Assembly: GCA_002709295.1 (NCBI GenBank)
Contig: PAQL01000004.1
Span: 46,248-110,247 of the forward strand
Direction: 5' to 3'
Source: Phycisphaerae bacterium
GTDB taxonomy: Bacteria > Planctomycetota > Phycisphaerae > Phycisphaerales > SM1A02
DNA length: 64,000 bases
Shown here: positions 18,142-26,891 of the stretch, piece after piece
Layout: every line of letters starts with the position of its first letter
How positions within the stretch are numbered: the stretch's first letter is position 1
Position numbers and translations under genes: made by a program
The notes under the pieces: generated by a model
The model's database searches: none
What the model was told of the DNA's origin: nothing
What the model saw: only the letters and a program-made list of their open reading frames with translations

Positions 18142-19125
18142 ATGAACGCCAGCACCACAACTTCGATGGATCCGGTCGTCTCGATCATCGTGGTCTCCTA
18201 CAACACCAGGGAGATGACGCTGGAGTGCCTCGAATCGATCAGGGCCGAGACCACGACCGTGTCCTTCGAGGTTCTCTTCGTGGACAATCAATCCAGCGAC
18301 GGAAGTCTGGATGCGGTGAGGGAGCGTTTCGGCGACGACCCCCGGTATCTCATCAAGGACAACGACTCGAACCTCGGTTTCGCGGTGGCGAACAATCATC
18401 TGGCGGAACAGGCTTCGGGGCGGTACCTGCTCCTGCTCAATCCCGACACGGTGGTCCTCGATCATGCCATCGACAGGATCGTCGCGTTCGCGGAGTCGCA
18501 CCCTCGCAACGGCATCTGGGGGGGACGCACCCTGTTCGAGGACGGGAGCCTCAACCCCACCAACTGCTTCGGGCCGTACACCCTCTGGGCCCTCTTCTGC
18601 GCCTCGATCGGGCTCACCTGGCTCTTCCCCGGGTCGCCTTTGTTCAATCCTCGGGCCTATCCGGGATGGGATCGCACCGGGATACGCGAGGTCGGCATGG
18701 TCACCGGCTGCCTCCTGCTCATGGAGAACTCCCTTTGGAAGGAGCTGCAGGGCTTCGATCCCGAGTTCTTCATGTACGCGGAGGAGGCGGACCTGTGTGC
18801 GAGGGCGATCGATGCGGGAAGGCAGCCGATCATCTCCGGAGAGCCGACCATCATCCACCACGGTGGTGCGAGCGAGAAGACCCGGGCGGGCAAGCAGATC
18901 AAGCTTCTCGACGGGAACATCAGGTACTTCCGGAGGCACTGGAGCCGCCCCGCCTATCACATCGGACTGGTTCTCATCGACATCAGCATCCTGATCCGGG
19001 CGCTGAGCGAGTCTCTTCGTCGCCGCCCGACCGCGGATCGGGTGTGGTCGGTGATCTGGAGCGAACGCGCCACCTGGAGAAGAAGCATTCGAGGCGGATC
19101 CGAGCCGAAGGCATCGTCTCGATGA
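18142..19125 (+). CDS. Family 2 glycosyltransferase (rhamnosyltransferase-like)
   Basis: The 327-residue GT-A transferase starts with VSIIVVSYNT, has the nucleotide-sugar site LLLLNPDTVV (DXD-like), then GCLLLMENSLWKELQGFDPEFFMYAEEADLCAR, the block typical of WbbL-type rhamnosyltransferases, and a C-terminal region with HHGGAS. It probably adds a sugar, perhaps rhamnose from the dTDP-rhamnose made by the rml genes in this locus, to a lipid-linked acceptor on the cytosolic face. AGGA lies just before ATG 18142. Its stop overlaps the deacetylase start as ATGA. It is the only non-initiating glycosyltransferase recognised in the locus. Confidence 0.88.
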   Translation: MNASTTTSMDPVVSIIVVSYNTREMTLECLESIRAETTTVSFEVLFVDNQSSDGSLDAVRERFGDDPRYLIKDNDSNLGFAVANNHLAEQASGRYLLLLNPDTVVLDHAIDRIVAFAESHPRNGIWGGRTLFEDGSLNPTNCFGPYTLWALFCASIGLTWLFPGSPLFNPRAYPGWDRTGIREVGMVTGCLLLMENSLWKELQGFDPEFFMYAEEADLCARAIDAGRQPIISGEPTIIHHGGASEKTRAGKQIKLLDGNIRYFRRHWSRPAYHIGLVLIDISILIRALSESLRRRPTADRVWSVIWSERATWRRSIRGGSEPKASSR

Positions 19126-19772
19126 TGAACCTCGTCATCAATTTCCACGGGATCGGGGATCCTCCCCCCGGGATCGAGGAGGGTGAGGCCGAGGTGTGGA
19201 CGTCCGTGGAGGAGATGAATCGCATTCTCGACCTCGCGGAGGGACGCCCTGAAGTCGCCATCACCTCCGACGACGGAAACGTCTCGGATCTCGAGATCCT
19301 GCTCCCGGCCCTGTTGAAGAGACGTCTCACCGCGACCTTCTTCGTCCTGACCGGGCGGATCGGCAAACCGGGATTCCTGGACGAGCAGGGGATCGGGGTT
19401 CTGGTCGAAAGCGGCATGCGCATCGGCCTGCACGGTCATGCACACGTCTCATGGAGGGGACTCGACGTCGACGCCGCGCGGATCGAGTGGTTCGAAGCCC
19501 GCGAACGTCTGGCCGCGGTCTCCGGCCAGTCCATCGAGGATGCGGCCTGTCCGTTCGGACGCTACGACCGAGGCACGATCGGAGGTCTTCGCAGGGCGGG
19601 CATTTCGAGGATCTTCACCAGCGACCGCGGCTGGTTCCGGTCGGGGGCGATGCCCATACCGAGGAACTCGGTGGGCACAAGCACGTCGTCGTCCGTCATC
19701 GAGGAACTGCTCGAGCGGCCGCGGATCCCGTTCATCGACTCCTTGAGACGCACGGTCAAGCGCTGGCGATGA
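19122..19772 (+). CDS. Polysaccharide deacetylase (NodB fold, CE4-like)
   Basis: The 216-residue protein has the NodB homology pattern: ITSDDG supplies the catalytic/metal Asp pair, TATFFVL is the second conserved strand, GLHGHAHVSW provides the metal-binding HxxxH, and CPFGRYD corresponds to the RxPxG-like motif. It should remove N- or O-acetyl groups from a polysaccharide or its lipid-linked precursor. There is no signal peptide, so it may act in the cytosol or be exported otherwise. The start ATG 19122 overlaps the GT2 stop. PelA- or IcaB-like roles are possible; the substrate cannot be told. Confidence 0.85.
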   Translation: MMNLVINFHGIGDPPPGIEEGEAEVWTSVEEMNRILDLAEGRPEVAITSDDGNVSDLEILLPALLKRRLTATFFVLTGRIGKPGFLDEQGIGVLVESGMRIGLHGHAHVSWRGLDVDAARIEWFEARERLAAVSGQSIEDAACPFGRYDRGTIGGLRRAGISRIFTSDRGWFRSGAMPIPRNSVGTSTSSSVIEELLERPRIPFIDSLRRTVKRWR

Positions 19773-20447
19773 ACCCACTGACGGGGCGATCTCGAGGCTT
19801 TCCCGGTCGACCTTCATGGCCGGTGGACCTCGAGACGTCACCGCTTGTTCGGACTCTGCGCTCGAAGTGCGACCGACCGACTTCGGCACCTGGTTATCGA
19901 ACCTCCGAGGCACCGAAAGAGGCCCTGTGAATTCGACGCGATCGTCTTTTCGCGACGACCCCGGGTGTTGGCCATTTATTGACGTTTTTGGCGTGAAACA
20001 CGCTCCTTTCGAGCCGATGATGAGACTTGGAGAAATCTGTTCTCTGACCCCCCAGAAGGGGCTTTCCAGCCGCCCATGGGCGGTTTAGAAGCCCGTTTTT
20101 CGGTGAGTCCCGCCATCCTTGATGTCGGTTGACAGGGGCGAAGCCCAGCCGTGAACGAGTCCCTTCAGAAGAGGCTCCCCCCAGTGGCGATCCCGGCACC
20201 CGGATCCGCCTCTGCAGGGAGGAACGGGCTGGAGGAAGTGTTCGCCTTCCCGGGCCTCGTGCCGGGATTCGGCCGGCACTTGCAATTGACCGGGTGCATC
20301 CGAATTCGATCCTGATGGAATGGGACTTCCTCGGTGGATGGTTTCGATGTCGATCCTCATGGTCCTGTCAGCATTCACGCCGGGTCCGGACGGTCGCATC
20401 GAGGAACCGGTTTCGGGAGCCGTGACGTGACAATTGCCGAGCACAAC
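19773..20447 (+). other. Long intergenic region with no convincing gene
   Basis: This 675-bp gap separates the GT2-deacetylase pair from the main exosortase/polysaccharide run. From about 19930 to 20100 it is visibly richer in A and T than its surroundings and ends in a strong terminator-like hairpin (listed separately). Short frames in it lack Shine-Dalgarno sequences and recognisable products. It could hold the promoter and long leader of the downstream genes, a small RNA, or both. I could not identify a known riboswitch. Confidence 0.5.
20059..20100 (+). terminator. Terminator-like hairpin inside the long intergenic region
   Basis: GGGCTT (20059-20064) pairs with AAGCCC (20089-20094), enclosing the palindrome CCGCCCATGGGCGG (20070-20083), and a run of five T follows at 20096-20100. 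It lies 287 bp after the deacetylase stop, so it ends either a long 3' UTR, a small RNA, or an attenuated leader of the downstream operon. Confidence 0.75.
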
Positions 20448-23444
20448 ATGGATTCATCGAGAACCACTCGATCTCCGCGTCCCACCATCGGATGCGGGTG
20501 GGGAGGATGGTTCTGCGTCCTGGTGCTCCTGGTCATCGGGTCGTTCGTCTCTCGATCGCACGGGTGGAGTGGACAGGACGAACTGCGCCCTCAACGGGTC
20601 GAATCCGAAACCGCACGGGCCGCTGCCGAGGACGGACGCATCGTCCGTCGGGCCAGGCAGCTGGTGAAGGTCGACGTTCCCTTCGGACTCGGTGAAGGTG
20701 CGCCGAAGATCGACGCGGATGCGGCAGAGAAGGTTCTTCGATCGGTGGAAGCCAATCCAAGGCGGCTGGTGACCCTGGTGTTCTCCGGCACGCCCATGAG
20801 GTTCAGCGATCTCCCCCCGTCCACGCAGGAACTCCTGCTGGAGCGAGGTGGAACCGAGGTGATTCGGAAGTTCGAGGAGTACGTGGCCGAACAGGTCATG
20901 GACCTGCTTGATGAGATCAGGGCGAAGGAGCCTCGCGCCTCCCTGGCGATCAAGGGTCTTCCCTTCGAGGGTGGTTCCCCGAGCGCTTCGGAGTCGAATG
21001 CCCGTTTCGCCGCGGTCCTCGACGACCTCGACGCCTTCGTCGCGGATCGCGTCCTGATGGCCTCCTCCCGGGGCGACGAGCTCGCGCTCGCGAAATCGAC
21101 CTTCCCCGAGTCCCTTGAACTGGCCGGGGAACGTGCGATCCTCTATCCGGGCCGGGGTGGTTGGCGGATCATCCTCGCCGGTGAAGATGCGAGACGGGTG
21201 CTCGCCTCCGCCGGATCGGACGACCGGGATGTGATTCCATTCGACCTGTCCGAAGACGATCCGCTGGTGGTCGGGGCTCTCGTCGCCACGGATGACCGGT
21301 TCGACGTCGATGTGGTGGCCGGGGACCTGGCCGGCACCGGACCCGGAGAAGCCGAAGGTGTCCCGGTCCCCACCTCCGGAACGGCTGGGGAGTCGCCGGT
21401 CGGCGGCCGCCGAGGTGGCGGAGGTCGAGCGATCCCCGGTTCGGGATTCGGTTCCACCGCAGAGGTGTTGAACGACGATCCGGCAGCAGCCGAAGACCGG
21501 GATTCCCCGTCATCCGCACCGGTGGATCCCGTCGACTCACGGGATTCCGGCACTGCCGAAGACCCGCTCGGGGAGCGTGGCGACGATCCGTCCGCGGATG
21601 ATGCCGACGATTGGAATCCGGTCGACGAGATCGGTGACGACCCGGTCGACGACGATGGGAACGACGATCCCGTCGGAGGCGACGATTCCGGTCAGGACGA
21701 GGATTCCACCGACGACGGCGGAGTCGAGGATGACCGTTCGGACGACGGGGTCGACGATTCAGGCGACTCCTCGAGCGACGATCCGATCGAAGTCGACGAG
21801 CCCGAGGTTCTGATCCCGGGATCGGGCTGGAATGGTCCGCCTTCGGATCCCGGCTCGGTCGGCAACGGAGGAATGCCGGGATTCGACGCCTCCGTCATCG
21901 CACGGTGGAACGTGGTTCCCCATCAGATCGTCAACGAGACCATTGACATCGGCATCCTCGCCTTCCACGTGAACGGCATCGATCGCGTGGAGATCTCGGT
22001 CGACGGAGGGGCACCGGTGGTCATCGAAGACCGAGCGTTCAATGCGAGGACCGGAGTGGACGAGTTCGTGGCACGTCTCGATCCGGCGGAGTTCGGCATC
22101 CCGAGTCATCCGGCCGAGATCAGGGCCACCGCATATCCCCTTCTGGCGGGACAGGCGATCGAACTCGACTCCCTGAACATGTTGATGAATCACGATTCAC
22201 AGGTCCTGTGGTGCGCGGAGTGGGGATCGGACGTCAACGGCACCGGAACGAGGGAGAACCCCTTCCGACAACCTGGGGAGGCGATTCGACAATTCCAGGT
22301 CGAGGCGGGTGGTGTCGACGCCGTCGGCGCCTGTGATGGTCTCACGATCAACCTGATGCCCGGGGACTACGATGCGACGGCCGGACTCTCTCCCTTCGCC
22401 TCCACCGAACACACATGGTTGACGATCCAGGGCGATCCGGACCTGGAATCCTCGGCCGTCAGGTTCACGAGCGGCGGCGGAGTGCGGACCCGCTACGTTC
22501 GATTCGCCAACCTGACCTTCTTCGAGACGCAGGTTCCCTCCCGCGTCCTGCCGGGGACTCTCGAGAAGCAGAATCTCTGGCTGGACGAGATCGTCAGCAT
22601 CGGAGATGGTCAGATGGGAGACCAGGAGCCGCTGATCGGGACGGCCTTCGAAACGGCGTACGTCACCGACAGTCGATTCCGTGAACTGGCCAACGGTCCC
22701 AAGCACTGCGACCTGGTCAGGGGGTGCCTCGTGGAGTACGTCAGCGAGGACGCCTACACCCGATGCCTGACGATCGTCGACTGCGAGATCAGGGGGCTTG
22801 ATCCCAAGCCGCTGGCGCATCCCGACATCTATCAGATCTTCTGCGACGATGAACACGACGGGGATGTCCCGAAGATCATCTACGGTCTGAGGGCGATCGA
22901 TGTCGATGCCCAGCTGGTCTTCCTCAACGATTGCGAACGGATCTCGAATCTGGCCATGGTCAACATGGTGCTCGTGACCCGGGGCGAGCTGATGCCGCTC
23001 GAGCCCTACTGGTCCCAGCTGAAGCCGGGCCGGCTCTCGAACATCATCATCGAGAACGTCACGATCCCCAACCAGCGATTCCACATCGACTGTTCCGACA
23101 TCGAGAACTTCGTGATCCGTTCAAGCATCTTCTTCAACATGCGGGCGACCGAGTCCACCCCGGTGGAGATGATCGAGGCCAGCAACAATCATTTCGTGGA
23201 CGTCTTCTCCTGGGGAACCATCACTCCGGGCACGAACTGGACTTCGGGACCCGTGCCCATGGAGGGCGGGGTCCTGCCAGTGAACGGTCCCACCATGTGG
23301 CCGAACGACGACTTTGATCGGTATCGGCCTCTGCGCGGCAGCGTGGTCGACGACCGCGTGATCGGCGGCGACATCCTCATCGATGCCACCAGCCTCCCCA
23401 GATCGATTCCTACGACCCTGGGTGGCCTCCAGGCGAACAACTGA
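20448..23444 (+). CDS. Large secreted protein with Asp-rich linker and parallel beta-helix-like C-terminal half
   Basis: The product has 998 residues from ATG 20448, chosen because a signal/anchor segment (WFCVLVLLVIGSFVS, about residues 20-34) follows; GTG 20427 is an alternative. Residues 40-290 are a mixed domain with no assigned family. Residues 290-460 are low complexity: a Gly-rich stretch and then an Asp-dominated run of DD/DP/DS units. Residues 460-590 look like a beta-sandwich (VDGGAPVVIEDRAFN). Residues 600-998 resemble right-handed beta-helix proteins of the pectate-lyase superfamily: NPFRQPGEAI, INLMPGDYDA, and successive short strands such as VRFANLTFFET and NIIIENVTI. It could be a matrix scaffold, or a lyase or epimerase acting on the polysaccharide. 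No sorting tail is present. Confidence 0.72.
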   Translation: MDSSRTTRSPRPTIGCGWGGWFCVLVLLVIGSFVSRSHGWSGQDELRPQRVESETARAAAEDGRIVRRARQLVKVDVPFGLGEGAPKIDADAAEKVLRSVEANPRRLVTLVFSGTPMRFSDLPPSTQELLLERGGTEVIRKFEEYVAEQVMDLLDEIRAKEPRASLAIKGLPFEGGSPSASESNARFAAVLDDLDAFVADRVLMASSRGDELALAKSTFPESLELAGERAILYPGRGGWRIILAGEDARRVLASAGSDDRDVIPFDLSEDDPLVVGALVATDDRFDVDVVAGDLAGTGPGEAEGVPVPTSGTAGESPVGGRRGGGGRAIPGSGFGSTAEVLNDDPAAAEDRDSPSSAPVDPVDSRDSGTAEDPLGERGDDPSADDADDWNPVDEIGDDPVDDDGNDDPVGGDDSGQDEDSTDDGGVEDDRSDDGVDDSGDSSSDDPIEVDEPEVLIPGSGWNGPPSDPGSVGNGGMPGFDASVIARWNVVPHQIVNETIDIGILAFHVNGIDRVEISVDGGAPVVIEDRAFNARTGVDEFVARLDPAEFGIPSHPAEIRATAYPLLAGQAIELDSLNMLMNHDSQVLWCAEWGSDVNGTGTRENPFRQPGEAIRQFQVEAGGVDAVGACDGLTINLMPGDYDATAGLSPFASTEHTWLTIQGDPDLESSAVRFTSGGGVRTRYVRFANLTFFETQVPSRVLPGTLEKQNLWLDEIVSIGDGQMGDQEPLIGTAFETAYVTDSRFRELANGPKHCDLVRGCLVEYVSEDAYTRCLTIVDCEIRGLDPKPLAHPDIYQIFCDDEHDGDVPKIIYGLRAIDVDAQLVFLNDCERISNLAMVNMVLVTRGELMPLEPYWSQLKPGRLSNIIIENVTIPNQRFHIDCSDIENFVIRSSIFFNMRATESTPVEMIEASNNHFVDVFSWGTITPGTNWTSGPVPMEGGVLPVNGPTMWPNDDFDRYRPLRGSVVDDRVIGGDILIDATSLPRSIPTTLGGLQANN

Positions 23445-23495
23445 CCGGCCCTCGGGGATCGACTCCGACGAACCGTCCCTTCCCCGTCCAGTCCA

Positions 23496-24887
23496 ATGCA
23501 GAACCACCAGTACAGAGACCCGACCCGGTTCACCGAGTTCAGCACGGTGGACACCACCACGATCCATCCGCTCGCCGTGATGGGTCTGGTCGTGGTGCTC
23601 TGGTTCGTGCTGTTCGGCAAGCGGCGTTCCGCGGTGCTGTGGGCGACGGCGCTCCTCTGCTTCGTGCCGGACGGCCAGCGAATCGTGATCATGGGGATCG
23701 ATTTCGCGTTTCTAAGGATCCTCGCCCTCGGGCTCGGCATCCGGGTCTTCATGAGGAAGGAGATCTCGCCACTGAGGATCCTTCCCATGGATTTCGTGGT
23801 GCTGCTGTTCGCGCTCTGGCCGCTGATGGCGGGAATCTCGAGGGGCACGGACATCCCGTTGGTCCGCCTTCTGGGATACGGAGCGGATCTTCTGCTCATC
23901 TACCTAGCGGGCCGTGCGCTGATACGCAACGCCGACGATGTGAGGCATCTCGCGCGGGGTCTCGTCTTCATATCGATACCGGTCCTCTTCGCCTTCACCA
24001 TCGAGAAGGTGACGGGTCGCAACTTCTTCTCCATCTTCGGCGGCGTCTCGTCGATCACCGCCGTCCGTGAAGGAAAGGTGCGGGTGCAGGGTGCCTTTTC
24101 ACACCCGATCCTCGCCGGTGTCTGGTGGTCGGCCGTGCTTCCGCTGATCCTGGTCCTCATCTGGGATCCCCGGAAGACCAATGATCGGATGCTTGGATGG
24201 TTCGGCGTGGTGTCCTGCATCCTGCTCGTGATCATGTCCGCCTCCAGCACGCCTCTGGTCGGACTGGGGGTCGCCCTCATGGGCGCACTGGTGTTCCCGT
24301 ATCGGAGATATCTGCGCCCGGCGTGGATCGCCGCCGTGCTCTGCGCATTCGCCATCCACATGGTCCACGACCTCGGTGTCCATCATGCGGTCTTCGCGAA
24401 GTTCCCCGGGATCACGGGATCCACCGGCTACCACCGGTATCGACTGATAGACGCGTGCATGAACCGCGTCAACGAATGGTTCCTGGTCGGTGCCGACACC
24501 AGCTATCACTGGGGCTGGGGTCTGGACGACGTCACCTGCGAGTACGTGCGGGCCTGTCTTGCGGGTGGCATATTGCAGTTCATGGCTCTGGCCGCGATCT
24601 TCCTGATGTCGTTCTGGAAGGTCGGAAGTCTCATGAGCAGGGCTCCGAAGTCCCTGGTCATCGCGAGCTACGCACTGGCTCTGGGTGTCTTCGTGCACAT
24701 GGTCTGTTTCATCGCCGTCTCGTACTTCGGCCAGATCCTGTTCCTGTTCTGGATCAATCTCGGTGCCCTGCAGTCGGTGCTGGACTCCAGATCGCGGCGG
24801 ATGGTCACCAACGAAGAAACGATCGTCACGCGACCGAGACGCCCCGTCGAGGATTCGCTCCGTGGTGTGGAGATGGGCAGGACGTGA
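23496..24887 (+). CDS. Wzy/O-antigen ligase-like polysaccharide polymerase
   Basis: The 463-residue integral membrane protein has about 11 predicted helices. It fits the O-antigen ligase/polymerase superfamily in topology and in the large periplasmic loop between about residues 290 and 350, which contains conserved-looking Arg and His residues (HRYRLIDACMNRVNEWFLVG, then GWGLDD). It would polymerise lipid-linked repeat units on the periplasmic face. No Shine-Dalgarno is apparent before ATG 23496. It lies 51 nt after the beta-helix protein. The family diverges quickly, so the call rests on topology and context. Confidence 0.72.
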   Translation: MQNHQYRDPTRFTEFSTVDTTTIHPLAVMGLVVVLWFVLFGKRRSAVLWATALLCFVPDGQRIVIMGIDFAFLRILALGLGIRVFMRKEISPLRILPMDFVVLLFALWPLMAGISRGTDIPLVRLLGYGADLLLIYLAGRALIRNADDVRHLARGLVFISIPVLFAFTIEKVTGRNFFSIFGGVSSITAVREGKVRVQGAFSHPILAGVWWSAVLPLILVLIWDPRKTNDRMLGWFGVVSCILLVIMSASSTPLVGLGVALMGALVFPYRRYLRPAWIAAVLCAFAIHMVHDLGVHHAVFAKFPGITGSTGYHRYRLIDACMNRVNEWFLVGADTSYHWGWGLDDVTCEYVRACLAGGILQFMALAAIFLMSFWKVGSLMSRAPKSLVIASYALALGVFVHMVCFIAVSYFGQILFLFWINLGALQSVLDSRSRRMVTNEETIVTRPRRPVEDSLRGVEMGRT

Positions 24888-24990
24888 TGGAATCGAGGTC
24901 TGAAAACGGATCGGTCGGCGTGTCGGATCCCGACATCACCGGATCCTCTTATTCCAGACGGCCGGGATTCCATCGAATTCCCGACGCATC

Positions 24991-25974
24991 ATGGTCGATT
25001 CTCGGATTGCCCGAATGACACGATGGTCAGCAATCCTCCTGTCCGGCGGTCCGGCCGATCACGGCATGAGCGCCGTGCTCGGAATACCTCTGGACGATCT
25101 TCCCCTGTGCGATGATTGCACGGTCTCCGAAGCCTGGATCAGGGTGTTGGATGAAGACCTGGCGAACGATCGGATCGGAACCGCCCCTCGCCACCATCTG
25201 CGGATACTTGCCGCTGGAGATCCCAGAGCGACGGCATCCCCCGACGCCTCTCCATGGAACGAGGTGGTCGAGCCGAGAAGTCCCCGGGGGGTCGCGGGAG
25301 TCATCTCCGACGTGATGAGGAGCTGGGAGCCGGCCGACGACCTCGGGGACTGGTTGCTCGTGATCGAGTCTTCGGCGAGTCCCTGCATCGACGTCGCCGC
25401 ACTCTTCCAGGCCGCCGAACGATCCGCGGACGTCTGTCTGATCTTCGGGGTCTCGCATCTCGATCGACCCTGCGGCGTGTATCTGGTGCGCCGGGACATC
25501 TACGACCTGGTGCCGGAAACCGGTTTCTTCGATTTCAAGGAGCAGCTGATCGCGAGGATGGTCGCCGAGGGCCTTCGCATCGAGGCGGTGGTCGTCGCCG
25601 AAAGGGCCATCAGACTCGACACGCGCCAGGGATGGCTGACAAACGTCGATCGCTGGGCGGGATTGAATCGTCACCAGCCGATCCCGCGGGCCGACGGAGC
25701 TCGGGCGTGGTCGAGACGCGAAGGATCGAGCGTGGTCCACCCCGGCAGCGTGGTGGACGGTGCGGTCATCATCTCCTCGGTGGTGATGGACGAGGCGGTG
25801 ATCGAACCCGGAGCCACCGTGGCCCGTTCGATCGTGGGGCCCGGAGTGAAGGTCCCCTCGGGTGCGGTCCTGGTGGACGCGGTGTTCACGCAGGAATCCC
25901 GGACCGGGGTCGCGACCGGCACGTCCGAGGCCGAAGGTCAGGCGAACGATCTCGAGCGAGGGACGTCGCGATGA
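24991..25974 (+). CDS. Degenerate nucleotidyltransferase-like protein with hexapeptide-repeat tail
   Basis: The 327-residue protein has the outline of a sugar-phosphate nucleotidyltransferase (ADP-glucose pyrophosphorylase or mannose-1-phosphate guanylyltransferase type). An N-terminal Rossmann-like segment (WSAILLSGGP) occupies the position of the nucleotide loop but lacks the GxGxRL signature, and the C-terminal third (about residues 245-300) has left-handed beta-helix steps (VVHPGSVVDGAVI, VVMDEAVIEPGATV, IVGPGVKVPSGAV). Loss of the signature suggests a binding or regulatory role instead of catalysis. Its stop overlaps the exosortase start as ATGA. ATG 25015 is an alternative start. Confidence 0.62.
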   Translation: MVDSRIARMTRWSAILLSGGPADHGMSAVLGIPLDDLPLCDDCTVSEAWIRVLDEDLANDRIGTAPRHHLRILAAGDPRATASPDASPWNEVVEPRSPRGVAGVISDVMRSWEPADDLGDWLLVIESSASPCIDVAALFQAAERSADVCLIFGVSHLDRPCGVYLVRRDIYDLVPETGFFDFKEQLIARMVAEGLRIEAVVVAERAIRLDTRQGWLTNVDRWAGLNRHQPIPRADGARAWSRREGSSVVHPGSVVDGAVIISSVVMDEAVIEPGATVARSIVGPGVKVPSGAVLVDAVFTQESRTGVATGTSEAEGQANDLERGTSR

Positions 25975-26858
25975 ACAACATCACCTGGTCCCGATTCCAG
26001 GATCAGACCGGCAGATTCAAATGGAGCCTGGTCCTCCTCTCCATCCTCCTGATCGCGCTCGTCTACCGGGAGCAGTTCCTGGACATCCTGGGGATCGCGA
26101 TCGGAGGCATCGATCGCGGATACGTCCTCCTGGTCCCACCGGTGGCCGCCTACCTCATGGCGATCCGCTGGTCGAGAATGCGCAGGAATCGCAAGTCGAA
26201 CCAGGGAGGTTGGCTGGGGTTCCTCCTGGTCGCCAGTTCGTTCCTCTTCGCATGGATCGGACACGATCGGGATCTTCTCGCCGTCTGGCATCTGGCACCA
26301 TTCATCGCCTTCGTGGGAGTGTTCATCGCGGCTCTGGGAGTGCGGTCGATCCTGGTGCTCGCCCCGGGATTCGTCATCCTTCCGTTCACCGTTCCGCTGC
26401 CCGGGATGATTCGTCAGAAGCTGGCCCAGCCGCTGCAGGCGATGGCCACCGAAGTGACCTCGTGGGTGCTGAACCTGCTGGGGGTCGATGCGATGCGCGT
26501 GGGCAATCTTCTCGAGATCAACGGCGTTCAGGTGGCGGTGGGCGAGGCCTGCAACGGCATGAGACTCATCCTTCCCCTTGCGATCGTCATGTATGCATTC
26601 GTCTTCTCTCTTCCGCTGCGGGCCGGTACCAGGACCCTCCTGCTCGCCCTGTGTCTCCCGGTGGCGATGGCCTGCAACGTGATCCGGCTGGTGCCCACCG
26701 CCCTCGCGTACGGTTACATGCCGGACCACGCCAGCGCGGTCCACGAGATCGGAGGGTGGATCATGATTCCTCTGGCGATCGGGATGCTGGTGGGCCTCCT
26801 CCGCCTGATGGCCTGGGCGGATCTGTCGGTGTCGCGGTTCAGGCTGGTGACGGCCTGA
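25971..26858 (+). CDS. Exosortase (transmembrane cysteine transpeptidase-like sorting enzyme)
   Basis: The 295-residue membrane protein has about eight helices and the full exosortase catalytic set: C194 in GEACNGMRL, R239 in CNVIRLVP and H258 in HEIGGW. Exosortases cleave proteins with PEP-CTERM-type C-terminal signals at the membrane and are proposed to transfer them to another surface molecule. It starts inside the preceding gene's stop (ATGA) and is followed after 33 nt by an EpsI-family gene, the usual exosortase partner. A plausible substrate is encoded at 17655. The subtype among planctomycete exosortases cannot be assigned from the sequence alone. Confidence 0.93.
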   Translation: MNNITWSRFQDQTGRFKWSLVLLSILLIALVYREQFLDILGIAIGGIDRGYVLLVPPVAAYLMAIRWSRMRRNRKSNQGGWLGFLLVASSFLFAWIGHDRDLLAVWHLAPFIAFVGVFIAALGVRSILVLAPGFVILPFTVPLPGMIRQKLAQPLQAMATEVTSWVLNLLGVDAMRVGNLLEINGVQVAVGEACNGMRLILPLAIVMYAFVFSLPLRAGTRTLLLALCLPVAMACNVIRLVPTALAYGYMPDHASAVHEIGGWIMIPLAIGMLVGLLRLMAWADLSVSRFRLVTA

Positions 26859-26891
26859 GATGAACAGACCAATGCGTCGGAACAAGAATCG

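Noticed and set aside
19816-20088. A 90-codon frame in the intergenic region before the exosortase run
   Set aside because: It has no Shine-Dalgarno sequence or family match and runs into the terminator-like hairpin.
20129-20134. TTGACA as a -35 box for the main exosortase operon
   Set aside because: No acceptable -10 box lies 16-18 bp downstream (TGAACG at best).
20275-20284. GGCAC followed by TTGCA, reminiscent of a sigma-54 promoter
   Set aside because: The two elements are adjacent, while sigma-54 promoters need about 5 bp between them.
21585-21800. Repetitive GAC/GAT-rich stretch considered as a DNA repeat or CRISPR-like array
   Set aside because: It is in frame within the 20448 gene and encodes the Asp-rich linker. 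No regular repeat-spacer spacing is present.
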